A DNA stretch of 64,000 nucleotides from Asterella californica (lineage: Eukaryota > Streptophyta > Marchantiopsida > Marchantiales > Aytoniaceae), in the NCBI GenBank assembly GCA_036924285.1, contig JAYKYS010000004.1, positions 27,064,001 to 27,128,000 on the forward strand, read 5' to 3'. The translations under genes and the position numbers were made by a program. The notes under the pieces were generated by a model. That model was given only the letters and a program-made list of their open reading frames with translations. It did no database searches and was not told the DNA's origin. Below, piece after piece: positions 1-8,896 of the stretch. Numbering within the stretch: position 1 is the first letter of the stretch; each line of letters opens with the position of its first letter.

Positions 1-10
1 TCCATTCCAG

Positions 11-1285
11 TTGCAGACATCTCTAGGGGGATCAGGAGGTACGGCTCTGCACATGACACGTGAGATGTTGACGGTGAGAGTTCGGCCAGATCATCCCACG
101 AATGGCTCTATGGTGAGGGCCAAGGCCATCGTTACAGCTGCAGAGTCTTATGATGTATTGGTGGGAGGTGCTGTGTTGTACCCTATGGGGTTCGTGATCG
201 ACTATTGGGCGGAGACAGCATCTTACAGACCAGGTTGGCAGTCCGGTGAGGGACGAGTGAGCCGCTTACCAGTGCGATTCAGTGCTAGAGTTGGGACGAC
301 GGAGCCTACACCAGGGACGATGGCATCCGTTGCAGAGTTCAGTTCGGTCATCACTTGGCCGGGCGAGTTATTGGAGGGCAATGCCCATGCGGAGGATACT
401 CCGATCTATGAGGAGGTGGAGGACATGCCTAGCATGTCTACGTTAGTACCATCTGCCTTGGATGTTCCACTCTGGAGTTCGAGTGGAGAGTTGCAGCAGT
501 ATGCTGATCAGTTGGTGCAGCAGGCTTGGAGTGAAGCTTTTGTACCACCAGTAGAGGAACAAAGGGTTGTTCCTGCTACTGGCCCTGTGACCTTATCACC
601 GTTGGATACGACTCTCATTGTGTGGCAGTATCCAGAGGAAGGTGTATGTGTGCTGGAGCTGTTTGGAGAGATCAGCACAGGTTTGGCTGCGGTATTGCAG
701 GCAGGTATACAAGTACAGCGATACTTGTATGTGGAGAGAGATGAGATTGCGAGACGCATCTCATTGCGACATGTGGCACGTTTGGTGCAGAGATATCCTG
801 AGTTGTTGTCCATATCAGCTGTTAGAGGATACCAGCAAGCATTACCGTCGGATATTTCGCTGCTGGGGGCGCAGGATCTCACGTTTGTGGGCACCATTCA
901 CTTGGTGATAGCCGGATGGCCATGTCAAGGTCACACGCGTGCAGGGAGAGGTCAGGGTTTACATGACCCGCGATCTAGGATGTTCTGGGAGATGTTGCGG
1001 ATCCTACGACATCTCCAGATGCATCAGGTGGATTCTCCAGCGTACATCTTGGAGAACGTTCCTTTGTTGGGTGATGCTCGTACACAAATGATGGCGAGTG
1101 TGCACCAAGTGCGGTCTTGGGTTGGACCAGCAGTGTTGTTGGATGCAGCGAGAGTGGGATCTCGTGCACATCGTCCACGGTTGTGGTGGACGAACTTGTT
1201 ACCGAGAGAGGTGCTTAAGCGCGCACACGATGGAGTGAGACGACCAGCGCACCTCACGGTTGATAGCATCTTGGATGCAGGATGA
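11..1285 (+). pseudogene. Retrotransposon protease tail fused to N-terminal half of a C5 cytosine DNA methyltransferase
   Basis: About the first 75 residues resemble the C-terminal half of a gypsy retropepsin (SYDVLVGGAVLYPMGF, then ETASYRPGW). The catalytic DTG would be left of the window. Residues about 85-200 are a linker I do not recognise. From about residue 203 a cytosine-5 methyltransferase begins. Motif I is VLELFGEISTG, motif II is YVERDE, and motif IV is GWPCQ with the presumed catalytic Cys at residue 305 (bases 923-925). Motif VI is ENV at residues 348-350, and motif VIII is AHRPRLWW at about 386-393. The AHRxR-aromatic-W pattern is typical of the DNMT3/DRM class rather than MET1/DNMT1. 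The frame ends at TGA 1283, after which the same frame continues the domain, so this is half of one protein. Confidence 0.9.
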
Positions 1286-1297
1286 CGATCTCAAGTA

Positions 1298-1843
1298 GTG
1301 AGAGTCGTCGATAGGTCACCCATGGCAGTGGTGAACCTAGTGGGACGGCCCATGATAGCATTACCCACTTTGGTAAGCTTTCCAGCGTCACATGCTTACA
1401 GAGATGGAGGACCTGAGCTTGTGTGGGATGCTCAATTACGGCAGTTGGTGGAGCCCAATGCCGATGAGAGAGAGCGAGCGATGGGTTTCACTACGGGTAC
1501 GACGGCAGTAGCTTCGGTGTCGGAGGCTTCACGTCGTCAAGTATTGGGTCAAGCAATGGACTTGAATTGCTTGACATGGATTGTTAGCCTTGGATTGGCT
1601 GAGCAGCGTCGGATGCGATCGACGGGTGTTACTGCTCGAGCACTCTTGAGCTCTTTGCCTACCGGGTCGGTGGAGGCAAAGGCTGGGGACGAGGCACGTG
1701 GAGTTCGTCATCCTTGGACATCATGGGATGTCATAGGAGAGAGTGTGGAGTTTGCAGCTAGAACTGCAGAAGTTTTACACACAATAGCGGTGGAGGTTGT
1801 TGGTGGTGAGCAGAAGGAAACTGCTCCAGAGGCTGCAAGATAG
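1298..1843 (+). pseudogene. C-terminal half of the retroelement DNA methyltransferase
   Basis: This continues the methyltransferase in the same frame, after a single TGA at 1283. EPNADERERAMGF resembles the conserved segment of DNMT3/DRM enzymes that precedes the last motif (ExERxMGF followed by a T). RRQVLGQAMDLNCLTWIV matches motif X (R..LG.a....). After that the chain becomes a low-conservation linker that ends at TAG 1841 and leads into the RT domain. All recognisable motifs (I, II, IV, VI, VIII, IX-like, X) survive despite the stops, so the parent was probably an active enzyme until recently. Target specificity cannot be read from the sequence. Confidence 0.87.
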
Positions 1844-1873
1844 CAGTCAACGACTTCGTCTTCTACCTCTAGC

Positions 1874-2500
1874 ATGGTGACAGAGGATACTTGGGAGCCG
1901 GAGATCGGACCCAAGCTTATAGGAGAGGAGAAACGAAGAGTCCAAAGATTCCTGAAGAGCTACAAGAATTGTTTTGCCTTCAGTATGAAGGATTTGGGTA
2001 CCTTGAAAGGACCTGGTATACAGATCGACTTGGCTAATGACACGCCAATCTTTCGACGTCCTTACAGGTACAGTGACATGGAGAGAGCATTGATCCAGAG
2101 TCGGACTCAAGACTTGTTGGAGGCTGGGTTGGTGGAGATGTCGCATGGAGAGTATGCATCTGCCACAGTTATGCCAGCCAAGAAGGATATGTATGGCAAC
2201 TACACAGATAGACGGATGTGTGGGGACTATCGTCCTATCAATCGACAGACGAAGTCCGATAAGTATGCCATGCCGACACCTGAGGAGATCTTTGATGCAG
2301 TGGGGCATGTGAAGGTCTTCAGTACTTTGGATCTTCGAGCAGGGTATCATCAGTTGCCAGTGAGAGAAGAAGATAAGTCCAAGACAGCATTCTGGGGAAT
2401 TGACTCTCACGGCAAGGATTGTTTGTATCAGTGGCGGTTCTTACCATTTGGGTTGAAGAATGTCCCTGCTGAGTTCCAAAGGGTGATGGACAAAATCTAA
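1874..2500 (+). pseudogene. Gypsy reverse transcriptase, N-terminal part
   Basis: This is the fingers and palm of a Ty3/gypsy reverse transcriptase, which copies element RNA into DNA in cytoplasmic particles. Visible blocks are RRPYRYSDMER, a motif with CGDYRPINRQT, STLDLRAGYHQLPV (motif A with the first catalytic Asp) and FLPFGLKNVPAEFQRVMD (motif B region). It stays in the frame of the upstream methyltransferase, from which it is separated by TAG 1841. It ends at TAA 2498, only six codons before the catalytic YIDD in the next segment. Its start as drawn is only the first Met after the stop, not a real initiation site. Confidence 0.95.
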
Positions 2501-2506
2501 GCAGGA

Positions 2507-3688
2507 TTGGATTTTGTCAGATGTTATATTGACGACATCTTAGTCTATAGTGCTACAGTGGAGGAGCACGAGAGACACTTACGAGATGTGTTTGAGCGGT
2601 TGAGAGCTCATGGGTTGAAGTTACACCCTAGGAAGTGTAAGTTCTTCCAGGAGTTGGTAGAGTATCTGGGCCACACCATCTATCCAGGTGGATTGGGTGT
2701 TCAACAGACGAAGGTTGAGGCTATTGCACGTATTCCGCGCCCCACAGATGTGAGTCGAGTTCGAGCATTTGTTGATTTGGCGAACTTCTATCGTCGATAC
2801 GTGAAAGGGTTTAGTGCAATTGCGAAGCCGTTGACCAAGCTGATGAAGGTGGACCAGGAGTGGCAGTGGGGAGATGAGCAGGAGCGAGCTTTTGTAGAGC
2901 TCAAAGATAGGTTGACATCTGCTCCCATCTTGAGGAGACCCGTTAGGGGGCGTCCTTTCCAACTGCACACAGATTGGAGTATGTTGGGACTTGGAGCAGT
3001 GCTGACTCAGCATGATGATGAGAAAAAGGAGTTCGTGGTGGCATATGCCAGTCGCTCCAATAATTCAGCGGAGGTGAGGTATAGTTCGTATGAGGGAGAG
3101 TGTTTGACGGCAGTGTGGGCTGTTGCACACTTTCGATGTTATCTGTTTGGGAACCCCTTTACTCTCATCACTGATCACCAGTCGCTCAAGTGGTTGATGG
3201 AGTCCGATAAGCTTACAGGGAAGCTTGCACGATGGGCTCTGATCTTACAGGAGTATGACTTCCAGGTAGTACATAGACCTGGAGTTGCAAACCTAGATGC
3301 CGATGGGTTGAGTCGCAACCCGTGCACGAGTCAGCATGATCAGACTGGGGCTCGATGGCATGACGAGGTTGATGAGGAGATAGTGCCAGGGTGGCATGCA
3401 TCTGCCTTTCTTTGTGTGTTGGCCATGAACTCTAGTATGGAGGGCCAAGTCGTATCTTTCTCTGGTCAGAGAGTAGATGATGAGTCTCCAGATCCTGAGG
3501 GTGGAGATGGTGTTCCAGACCAGCGAGATATCCATGATGATGTGACCGTGATGGAGTATCTACGTACTGGTGTGGTAGTAGGCACAGTAAGTGCCAAGGA
3601 GCGAGATCGTGTCCTTCAACGAGCGAAGAGATTTCGACGAGAAGGACGACATGTACTTCGAGTGTGGGTGATGGAAGGGTACGGATAG
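2507..3688 (+). pseudogene. Gypsy reverse transcriptase C-terminal part and RNase H
   Basis: In the same frame as the RT N-terminal part, past TAA 2498. YIDDILVYS (Tyr codon at 2525) is the RT active site, followed by the thumb with PRKCKFF and YLGH. RNase H follows: LHTDWSMLGLGAVLTQ with its catalytic Asp, YEGECLTAVWAV with its catalytic Glu, TDHQSLKWL, and the closing VHRPGVANLDADGLSRNP signature. The last 130 residues are a linker to the integrase. The frame closes at TAG 3686, and the integrase starts in another frame from about 3665, so a one-base frameshift lies near 3665-3690. Confidence 0.95.
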
Positions 3689-4530
3689 TGCCACATCCAT
3701 CCCAGAGGGCACAGTTAGTACGACATGCCCATGAGGAGTTGGGACATTTTGGAGTGAAGCATACACATAGCTTACTCCAAGGACAGTATTGGTGGCGTGG
3801 TATGCACATCGATGTGCAACAGTTTGTCGCACGATGTGTGGTTTGTGATCGAGTACGAGCATCGTTTAATGCTCCTACTCCACAGTTACACCCCTTACCG
3901 ATTATGGGGTTGGGTTACCGTTGGAGTTTGGATTTTGCGGGACCCTTACCGTTGACCGTACGTCACCACCGATATGTGTTGGTGATGGTGGAGCACTTCT
4001 CCAAGTGGATTGAGTTGGTGGCATTACCAGACAAGGCGAGTGAAGGGACAGCGTATGCGTTCTTAGATCGAGTGCTGAGTCGTTTTGGAGCACCAGCTGA
4101 AGTGCTGACAGACCAAGGTACAGAGTTCCTTGGTGAGTTTCAGGCCTTGTGTGATCAGGCGCTGATTGATCATCGGACTACATCTCGAGATCATCCTGAG
4201 GCGGATCGTTTGGCAGAGAGGGTAGTTCAGACGGTGAAGAGAGGATTGCGCAAGTATGGCTTGCAGAGGGGCCACTTGGGAGACTGGGATGTGCAGTTAC
4301 CATGGTTGGCTATGGGTTACCGTTTTAGCCGACAAGCGTCTTTGGCTTCCTTCTCACCGTATTTCTTATTGTATGGCCGAGATCCAGATCTACCTTCGGC
4401 CATTCGTCGTGATTCTGCTGAGGTGCTGGACCTTGATGACCCGGATATGTGGGTGAGAGCATGTTCTCAACGAGCAGAGACATTTCGGAGAGTTATGCCT
4501 ATGGCTTTTGAGAACCTAGCGATTGCCTAG
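3664..4530 (+). pseudogene. Gypsy integrase, zinc-binding and catalytic core
   Basis: The integrase inserts the DNA copy into chromosomes. The HHCC zinc domain is seen as HEELGHFG followed by CVVC. The core has Asp in WSLDFAG (codon 3931), Asp in LTDQGTEF (codon 4111) and Glu in LAERVVQ (codon 4216). The last two are 35 residues apart, as expected of the D,D-35-E family. The GYRFSRQASLASFSPYFLLYG block is typical of Ty3/gypsy. The frame ends at TAG 4528, but the same frame continues the protein downstream. The upstream junction is a frameshift from the RNase H frame. All three catalytic acids are kept. Confidence 0.95.
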
Positions 4531-4542
4531 CATAGAGACACG

Positions 4543-4782
4543 TTGCGGTATGCGACTATCCGAGGAGGAGGTTATCGGCTGTCGATTCGCAGGTTTCATC
4601 CTGGCGATTATATCTATCTACAGCAGACTGCACCGACGACGTTGGACGTGACCGCAGGACGCACTATTTTACGAGTGCGTGAGGTGTTACCTTCTGGAGT
4701 ACTCATGTTAGAGGGCCGTGATGGTGTTGTGTGGAAGGACCATGTGCGTAATTGCGCGTCATGTCATCTTCCCAAACATTGA
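4543..4782 (+). pseudogene. Integrase C-terminal domain
   Basis: This stretch is in frame with the integrase core after TAG 4528. FHPGDYIYL and ILRVREVLPSGVLMLEGRDG match the small SH3-like C-terminal domain of plant gypsy integrases, which usually reads as FxPGDYVYL...L.V.EV...G...L.GRDG. A basic CHLPKH stretch follows and the frame then stops at 4780. The next domain, a PHD finger, is in a different frame, so a frameshift lies between about 4740 and 4790. A chromodomain, common at this position in plant chromoviruses, is not seen. Confidence 0.85.
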
Positions 4783-4969
4783 TGGTACCGTTGACCCAAG
4801 CTTAGCAGTTGTACGCGCGGGCTTGAGGTGTATGTTGTGTGGGTCTGCTAGCGGAGCAGCCCGTATGTTGGTGTGTGATGGTTGTTCGAGAGGTTGGCAC
4901 ATGTCATGTTTGACTCCATCTCTCAATGTAGTTCCTACTGGACGGTGGGTTTGTCCTCGATGTATATAG
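4718..4969 (+). pseudogene. PHD finger at the C-terminus of the retroelement polyprotein
   Basis: The part from about base 4775 on encodes a PHD-type C4HC3 zinc finger. Cys pairs lie in CMLC and CDGC, the His and the next Cys in WHMSC, and the final pair in CPRC. The motif spacing and the hallmark W two residues before the last pair (GRWVCPRC) match the family. PHD fingers commonly read histone H3 tails, often by lysine-4 methylation state. This is family knowledge, and the ligand here is unknown. The first about 20 residues of this frame overlap the integrase tail in another frame and are not real protein. Stop codons bound it before the LTR. I infer that it was fused to the integrase, where other elements carry a chromodomain. 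Confidence 0.87.
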
Positions 4970-5033
4970 CGGAGATAATCGATTAGATCTTTGCGTGGTA
5001 TGGATTGCAGACAGGCGACTAACGATGGGGCGA

Positions 5034-5651
5034 TGTAGCACCCGGCCTCCTGATCCTTGCACCCATGAAGGTGTGTATCACGTAGTTGGGATATGGAGCT
5101 ATCTGGAGTTAGAGGGACCTAACCGCCAGTTAGGGAGGCGATTGTGATACACTTGTGTATGTGTATGACATCGTCCATGTGTTATGTGTATGTGTGGTAT
5201 ACCTCTGACAGCGATGTATGTTGTGTAGCGATGTGTATGGGCACGACAGCTGTCACGTCAGTTTGGACACCTCGGCTAGGTTGACCGAGTGCGAAATGAC
5301 GCATCCCGGTAAGGCCGTTAGTGCCGTTAGGGCGAGTTGGGAGGAGAGTCCACTAGAGGTAAACTTCGCATGTAGGGCTTGGAGGCCTTAGTTCTTTGAG
5401 TTGAGCCTTCAAGCTCCAGGCTATGGTGGATAGTCTAGTTGAGTGTAACCCGGATTCTCTTCGCGTTTAGAGTGGGTTTGGCTTGACCGTTTGTGAGTAA
5501 TCCTTGTTGTGGTGTTGGAGATGATAATCTCTATATTCAGATTATTGTGGTACACTTGTGTATGTGTATGACATCGTCCATGTGTTATGTGTATGTGTGG
5601 TATACCTCTGACAGCGATGTATGTTGTGTAGCGACGTGTATGCGCACGACA
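5034..5651 (+). repeat. 3' LTR of the gypsy element
   Basis: The repeat begins TGTAGCACCCGG just after a short purine-rich stretch (GATGGGGCGA, a plausible polypurine tract). It ends in GCGCACGACA, giving the TGT...ACA ends expected of an LTR. Past 5651 the sequence switches abruptly to antisense copia gag, which fixes the right boundary. The 5' LTR lies outside the window, so neither LTR identity nor the target-site duplication can be checked. The LTR contains a 108-bp segment twice (5141-5248 and 5544-5651). Confidence 0.75.
5141..5248 (+). repeat. 108-bp direct repeat inside the LTR, copy 1
   Basis: Nearly identical to 5544-5651, with only a few mismatches, 403 bp apart. It is TG-rich (repeated GTGTATGTG). 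The second copy forms the end of the LTR. A duplication inside the LTR of this lineage is the simplest reading. A boundary error in the LTR call is the alternative. Confidence 0.85.
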
Positions 5652-6402
5652 GATTGTTGTTGGAACCACCAGACTGTTGCTGGTTCTGCTAGTTCTGCTG
5701 GTTCTGTGATTGCTGTTGCTATCTGCGACCCCGTCCACGTCCAGCACCTTTGCCACGACCCCTACCTCGAGATCCTCCAGAACTTGCAAAATAGACAGAT
5801 TCTTGCTGACCCGTCGAAGTAGAACTCCCCAGTAGGCGCACCTCCTCTCCTAACATCATAGGAACAAGCTCATCAAACCGCGGAAGAGGTTCTCTGGTCG
5901 AAATCGATGTTATGAACTGTTTGTACTCTGCAGGCAGTCCCTGCAATGTGGCTCCGATCAAGACAGTGGGATCAATCTCGACTTTGACAGAAGATAGCTG
6001 ATCCGCAAGCTGCTTGACCGCGTTCACATAGTCGTTTATGCACATCGACCCCTTCTTCACGGTATTGAACTGCTGCAGCAATTGCAGCTTCCGCGCCTCT
6101 GTTCCGGATTGAAACAGATGCGCGAGTGCATCCCAAGCTTTCTTGGGCGTATCACAATCCTGGATGTGACCGATCATCGATGCTGAAACTATCAGCGCGA
6201 TGTAGTGAATAGCCTGATATGAGCGCTTCTTCCACTCCTTGAATTTCGGATCAGAAATTGGCACTTCAGGCGCTTCCTCCTCCTCAGTGATAAGATCCCA
6301 TAGATCTTGTGCCTGCAGGAAAGTCTTCATCCGGAACTTCCACACTTGGTAGTTGTTCTTGTCGAGTTTCTCTCCAGTGATCAAAGACACAGACTCCGCC
6401 AT
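5652..6402 (-). pseudogene. Copia gag (UBN2/DUF4219 type), truncated
   Basis: This is the capsid protein of a copia element. The likely start is the Met at 6402, giving MAESVSLITG. The frame is open upstream to 6489, but only the part from this Met resembles other gag proteins. Family features are LDKNNYQVWKFRM, LWDLI, KKAWDALAHLF, LQQFNTVKKGSM, INDYVNAVKQLADQL and LPAEYKQFITSI, then a Gly/Arg-rich tail at about 5720-5760. A TAG interrupts the frame at 5719 and a second one lies about 30 bases on. A Gln/Asn-rich stretch continues in frame until the gypsy insertion at 5652. The CCHC zinc knuckle, normally downstream, is missing because of the break. Confidence 0.93.
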
Positions 6403-6722
6403 AGCTGCAATGTCGAAATTGCACTGTTCTGTACGCGGAAAACCTCCCAGAAACTGCACGAAACTCGTCTCTCCCCACCGCGCGATCAAGAGTTGTCACA
6501 AGTCACGACGAGGCGACTCCGCGAACTCCTCCTGCAGCGACAACAAGAAAAGAACCTGTGCGCGAACTGTAGGTGTACAAAACACGACGGAAACGTCGAA
6601 AGAACACACCAAGAAAGGTCGAAACTAGACCAAATGAAGTCGAAAATGGGCGTGCGACCCCTTGAAATTTTCAGAAATTTTCAAATAGCTAGGGGTGGGC
6701 CACCTAGCTAGTAAGGGATAAT

Positions 6723-6816
6723 AAACCCACCCTTACCTGTTTCGAATAAGGGTGGGTAAACCCACCCTTACCTGTTTCGAATAAGGGTGGGTAAACCCAC
6801 CCTTATTCGAAACAGG
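6723..6816. repeat. 35-bp tandem and inverted repeat in the copia leader
   Basis: A 35-bp unit starting AAACCCACCC occurs at 6723-6757 and 6758-6792, followed by a partial inverted copy to 6816. The last two units form a perfect 21-bp stem (6771-6791 with 6796-6816) with a 4-base loop. It lies between the primer site and gag, in the untranslated leader of the copia RNA. Confidence 0.95.
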
Positions 6817-7158
6817 ATTAGTTTTGGACTCAAGTCCTAAAACTTTCGTTTTGGTCGAAAAAGATCCGTTTGAAAATCTGCCGCTGGAAATCTCCAAATC
6901 GACTGAAACTTGGCCCAGTACACAATTCGCACCTTCTGAGCAAGACAGCCCTAGAAGGGCTGATCGACAGAAAACAGGACAAAAATATCGTCTAGGCCTC
7001 CGAAATCGCGTTCAAAGTTTCTGGTGGCGAAAGAAACGGTTTCGTCTCACCCGAACGCATCAGCAGGATAGAGCTCGACATCAGGCACAACTCCGGATGC
7101 TCTCTCTTATACTCCAATCTCCATCTTGCTCATCAGCAAGGGACACACGCTCTCACCA

Positions 7159-7170
7159 GCTCTGATACCA
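7159..7170 (-). other. Copia primer binding site
   Basis: On the - strand this reads TGGTATCAGAGC, the common plant copia primer site complementary to the 3' end of initiator methionine tRNA. It abuts the LTR end TCTACA at 7171. Confidence 0.93.
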
Positions 7171-7401
7171 TGTAGAAAGATCGATACTTCGAGGACACTC
7201 CAAGAAGAGAGAGAGAGCGAGTAGACAAGGAAGTAAAATAGGAATGAGATGAGAGAGGCTTTGCCTCTCTCTGTATATATAGTGGAGGTGAATACAAGGG
7301 AAACCCTAATGGTGGGTTAGCCCTCTAACTAACTCTAACAACCCTAACCACTCCGGCTAATGATAGCCGTCGATCTACTAGAGCTTGGGACTATATCAAC
7401 A
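7171..7401 (-). repeat. Copia 5' LTR
   Basis: On the + strand it runs from TGTAGAAAG to ATATCAACA, so both ends are TGT/ACA as expected. The outer boundary is inferred from this pattern, because the partner LTR is outside the window. A TATA-like element lies within it. Confidence 0.82.
7274..7281 (-). promoter_or_regulatory. TATA box of the copia LTR
   Basis: TATATATA lies inside the LTR, about 100 bp before the primer site, where the U3 promoter of a plant copia element is expected. The call rests on motif and position only. Confidence 0.5.
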
Positions 7402-8701
7402 AAATTTACTTATTAACGAAGAATGAGATGAGTCGTAGAAGAAGATGCTATTTTTCCAGAGGAGTTTGCACTCATCTGAGAATTTCTGGAGTTCTTCTTC
7501 TTCGCAATCTTTTATAATCTTCTTTATGCTGAGCACTAACAGTTCTAAATTTATGTCTGAATTTCTCTCGTAACATCTTCTTTAGAGGTGATGCGGTTCT
7601 CATATTTAGAGATGAGGTTCCTTCTCTCCGACCTTATGGATGTGGTAGAGATCAGATGTTGACTATGTGTACGGTACACCTTGCCCTCAAGGTTCTTATG
7701 TACATTAGCGAACACTCGAGAGTGGTTCTAAAGTGTTCGCTTCAAACTGCAACGACTCAATCCTTGCAATCGATTGTAAGACTGATATTACTTTTCTGGT
7801 GGTCGAAGTCATAATCTGTGCGTTTAGTGCACAAGATGTAGTCCGGCTCGGTTAATAAGTTAGTTCAAGTAGATAAAGTTATTTCAAATTGACAGGGCAG
7901 GAAGATATCTAGCATCTGCATGGTCAAACATATGCTATATATATGTTCGAGCATGTGCTTTACGTAGTGTTGATGAATGTAGTGCTTTCGTAGAAGATTC
8001 TCCCGCTTGAGAAGCTTGTCCTTATGACAAAACGAGATCTTTTTTGAAAAACTTTTAATACCATACAAGGACAAGATCACTCTTGTTACATTCGAATGGT
8101 TTCGAAGATCCAACCACTTAGTTCGCATGAAGGAAGTCAATATGTCAAATTCCAAAGCTTGTTTATGATGTTCTTAGACCATCGTTTGTCCACAAATTGG
8201 AATTCACCAGCATTGTAACTTCAGTAGCAAGAGGTAACCTTCGAACGAGTCTTGAGAGATGCTTGTGTCTACCATGACCTTGAGACCGCTGCCGGGAGAA
8301 TCACAGAGTTTGAAAATCCGTGATCTATTTTAGAATTAGATTGAGCGAGAGATTAATTTAGTTTTCAGTTCTGACACACTTCAGTGCCAAGTCTCTTACA
8401 ATCTCTCGTGATGCTCCCAATGTAGAGGAAACGAGCAGGCATGCGAGGTTCCTCCGATCACCACTGTAGGCATTCATTTTCAAGTTCTGGTCATGAGAAG
8501 CCGAAACACTCGACCTATGATTTGTTTCCGCACACTCCTTCAATGCATTCTAGTCTAGAGCATCCGACTAGAGATCATTCCCGTGATAGCACTTATTCGC
8601 GATATGATAGAGATGGAAGTTATGATCGATTGACAAGTCCATCGGATCTGACACCAAGCCGGAGTGTTTCAACTCAGTCATTTGCCTGACAGTCTTTGAT
8701 C
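7402..8701. other. Non-coding AT-rich stretch
   Basis: I see no gene here. The 8441-8689 ORF on + is rich in Arg, Asp and Ser, but it lies antisense to the leader of the next copia remnant and resembles nothing I know. Confidence 0.5.
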
Positions 8702-8896
8702 GCTCTGATACCATATAGAATTTCAGTACAAGAGAGAAGTCTCTCTCAATGTAATTGATTATGAATAATAAACCAAGTTCTTGTGTGTGCGGGACCTAAG
8801 AAGTTCCAAGCACGTATGTCTATTGAACAGACACATCTGTTCGCTATAGAGATAGTTCTATGTTCACACTATCTCCAATAATTTCTGTGCTACACA
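8702..8896 (-). mobile_element. Second copia remnant: primer site and decayed LTR
   Basis: TGGTATCAGAGC on the - strand at 8702-8713 is followed by an LTR-like segment 8714-8896. Its + strand start, TATAGAA, matches the TGTAGAA of the first copia LTR with one change, and it ends CTACACA. No gag or pol is recognisable next to it. It is an older, truncated element of the same orientation. Confidence 0.65.

Larger units (their letters stand above)
1..5651 (+). mobile_element. Ty3/gypsy LTR retrotransposon with DNMT and PHD finger, 3' part
   Basis: A degenerate Ty3/gypsy element runs off the left edge. The order seen is protease C-terminal part, C5 cytosine methyltransferase, reverse transcriptase, RNase H, integrase, PHD finger and 3' LTR. 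RT before RNase H before integrase, with PFG, YIDD and an HHCC zinc finger, is diagnostic of Ty3/gypsy. The coding region is one frame from 11 to about 3670, shifts to a second frame to about 4780, then shifts back for the PHD finger. In-frame stops lie at 1283 (TGA), 1841 (TAG), 2498 (TAA) and 4528 (TAG), so this copy is dead. Gag, the protease active site, the primer site and the 5' LTR are outside the window. The element lies inside a copia gag gene. Confidence 0.95.
5652..7401 (-). mobile_element. Ty1/copia retrotransposon, 5' part, split by the gypsy insertion
   Basis: Reading on the - strand from 7401: a 231-bp LTR (7171-7401), a primer binding site TGGTATCAGAGC directly after it, a leader of about 750 bases with a strong hairpin, then gag from 6402. 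Gag is cut at 5652, where the gypsy LTR begins. The rest of the copia element (pol and 3' LTR) should therefore lie to the left of the gypsy element, outside this window. Confidence 0.88.

Noticed and set aside
5421..5789. 122-residue - strand ORF over the gypsy LTR and copia gag border
   Set aside because: It joins LTR sequence to a wrong frame of gag and is an artefact of the nested insertion.
8441..8689. RD/SR-rich 82-residue ORF on +
   Set aside because: Antisense to the leader of a decayed copia element, with no homologue recognised.
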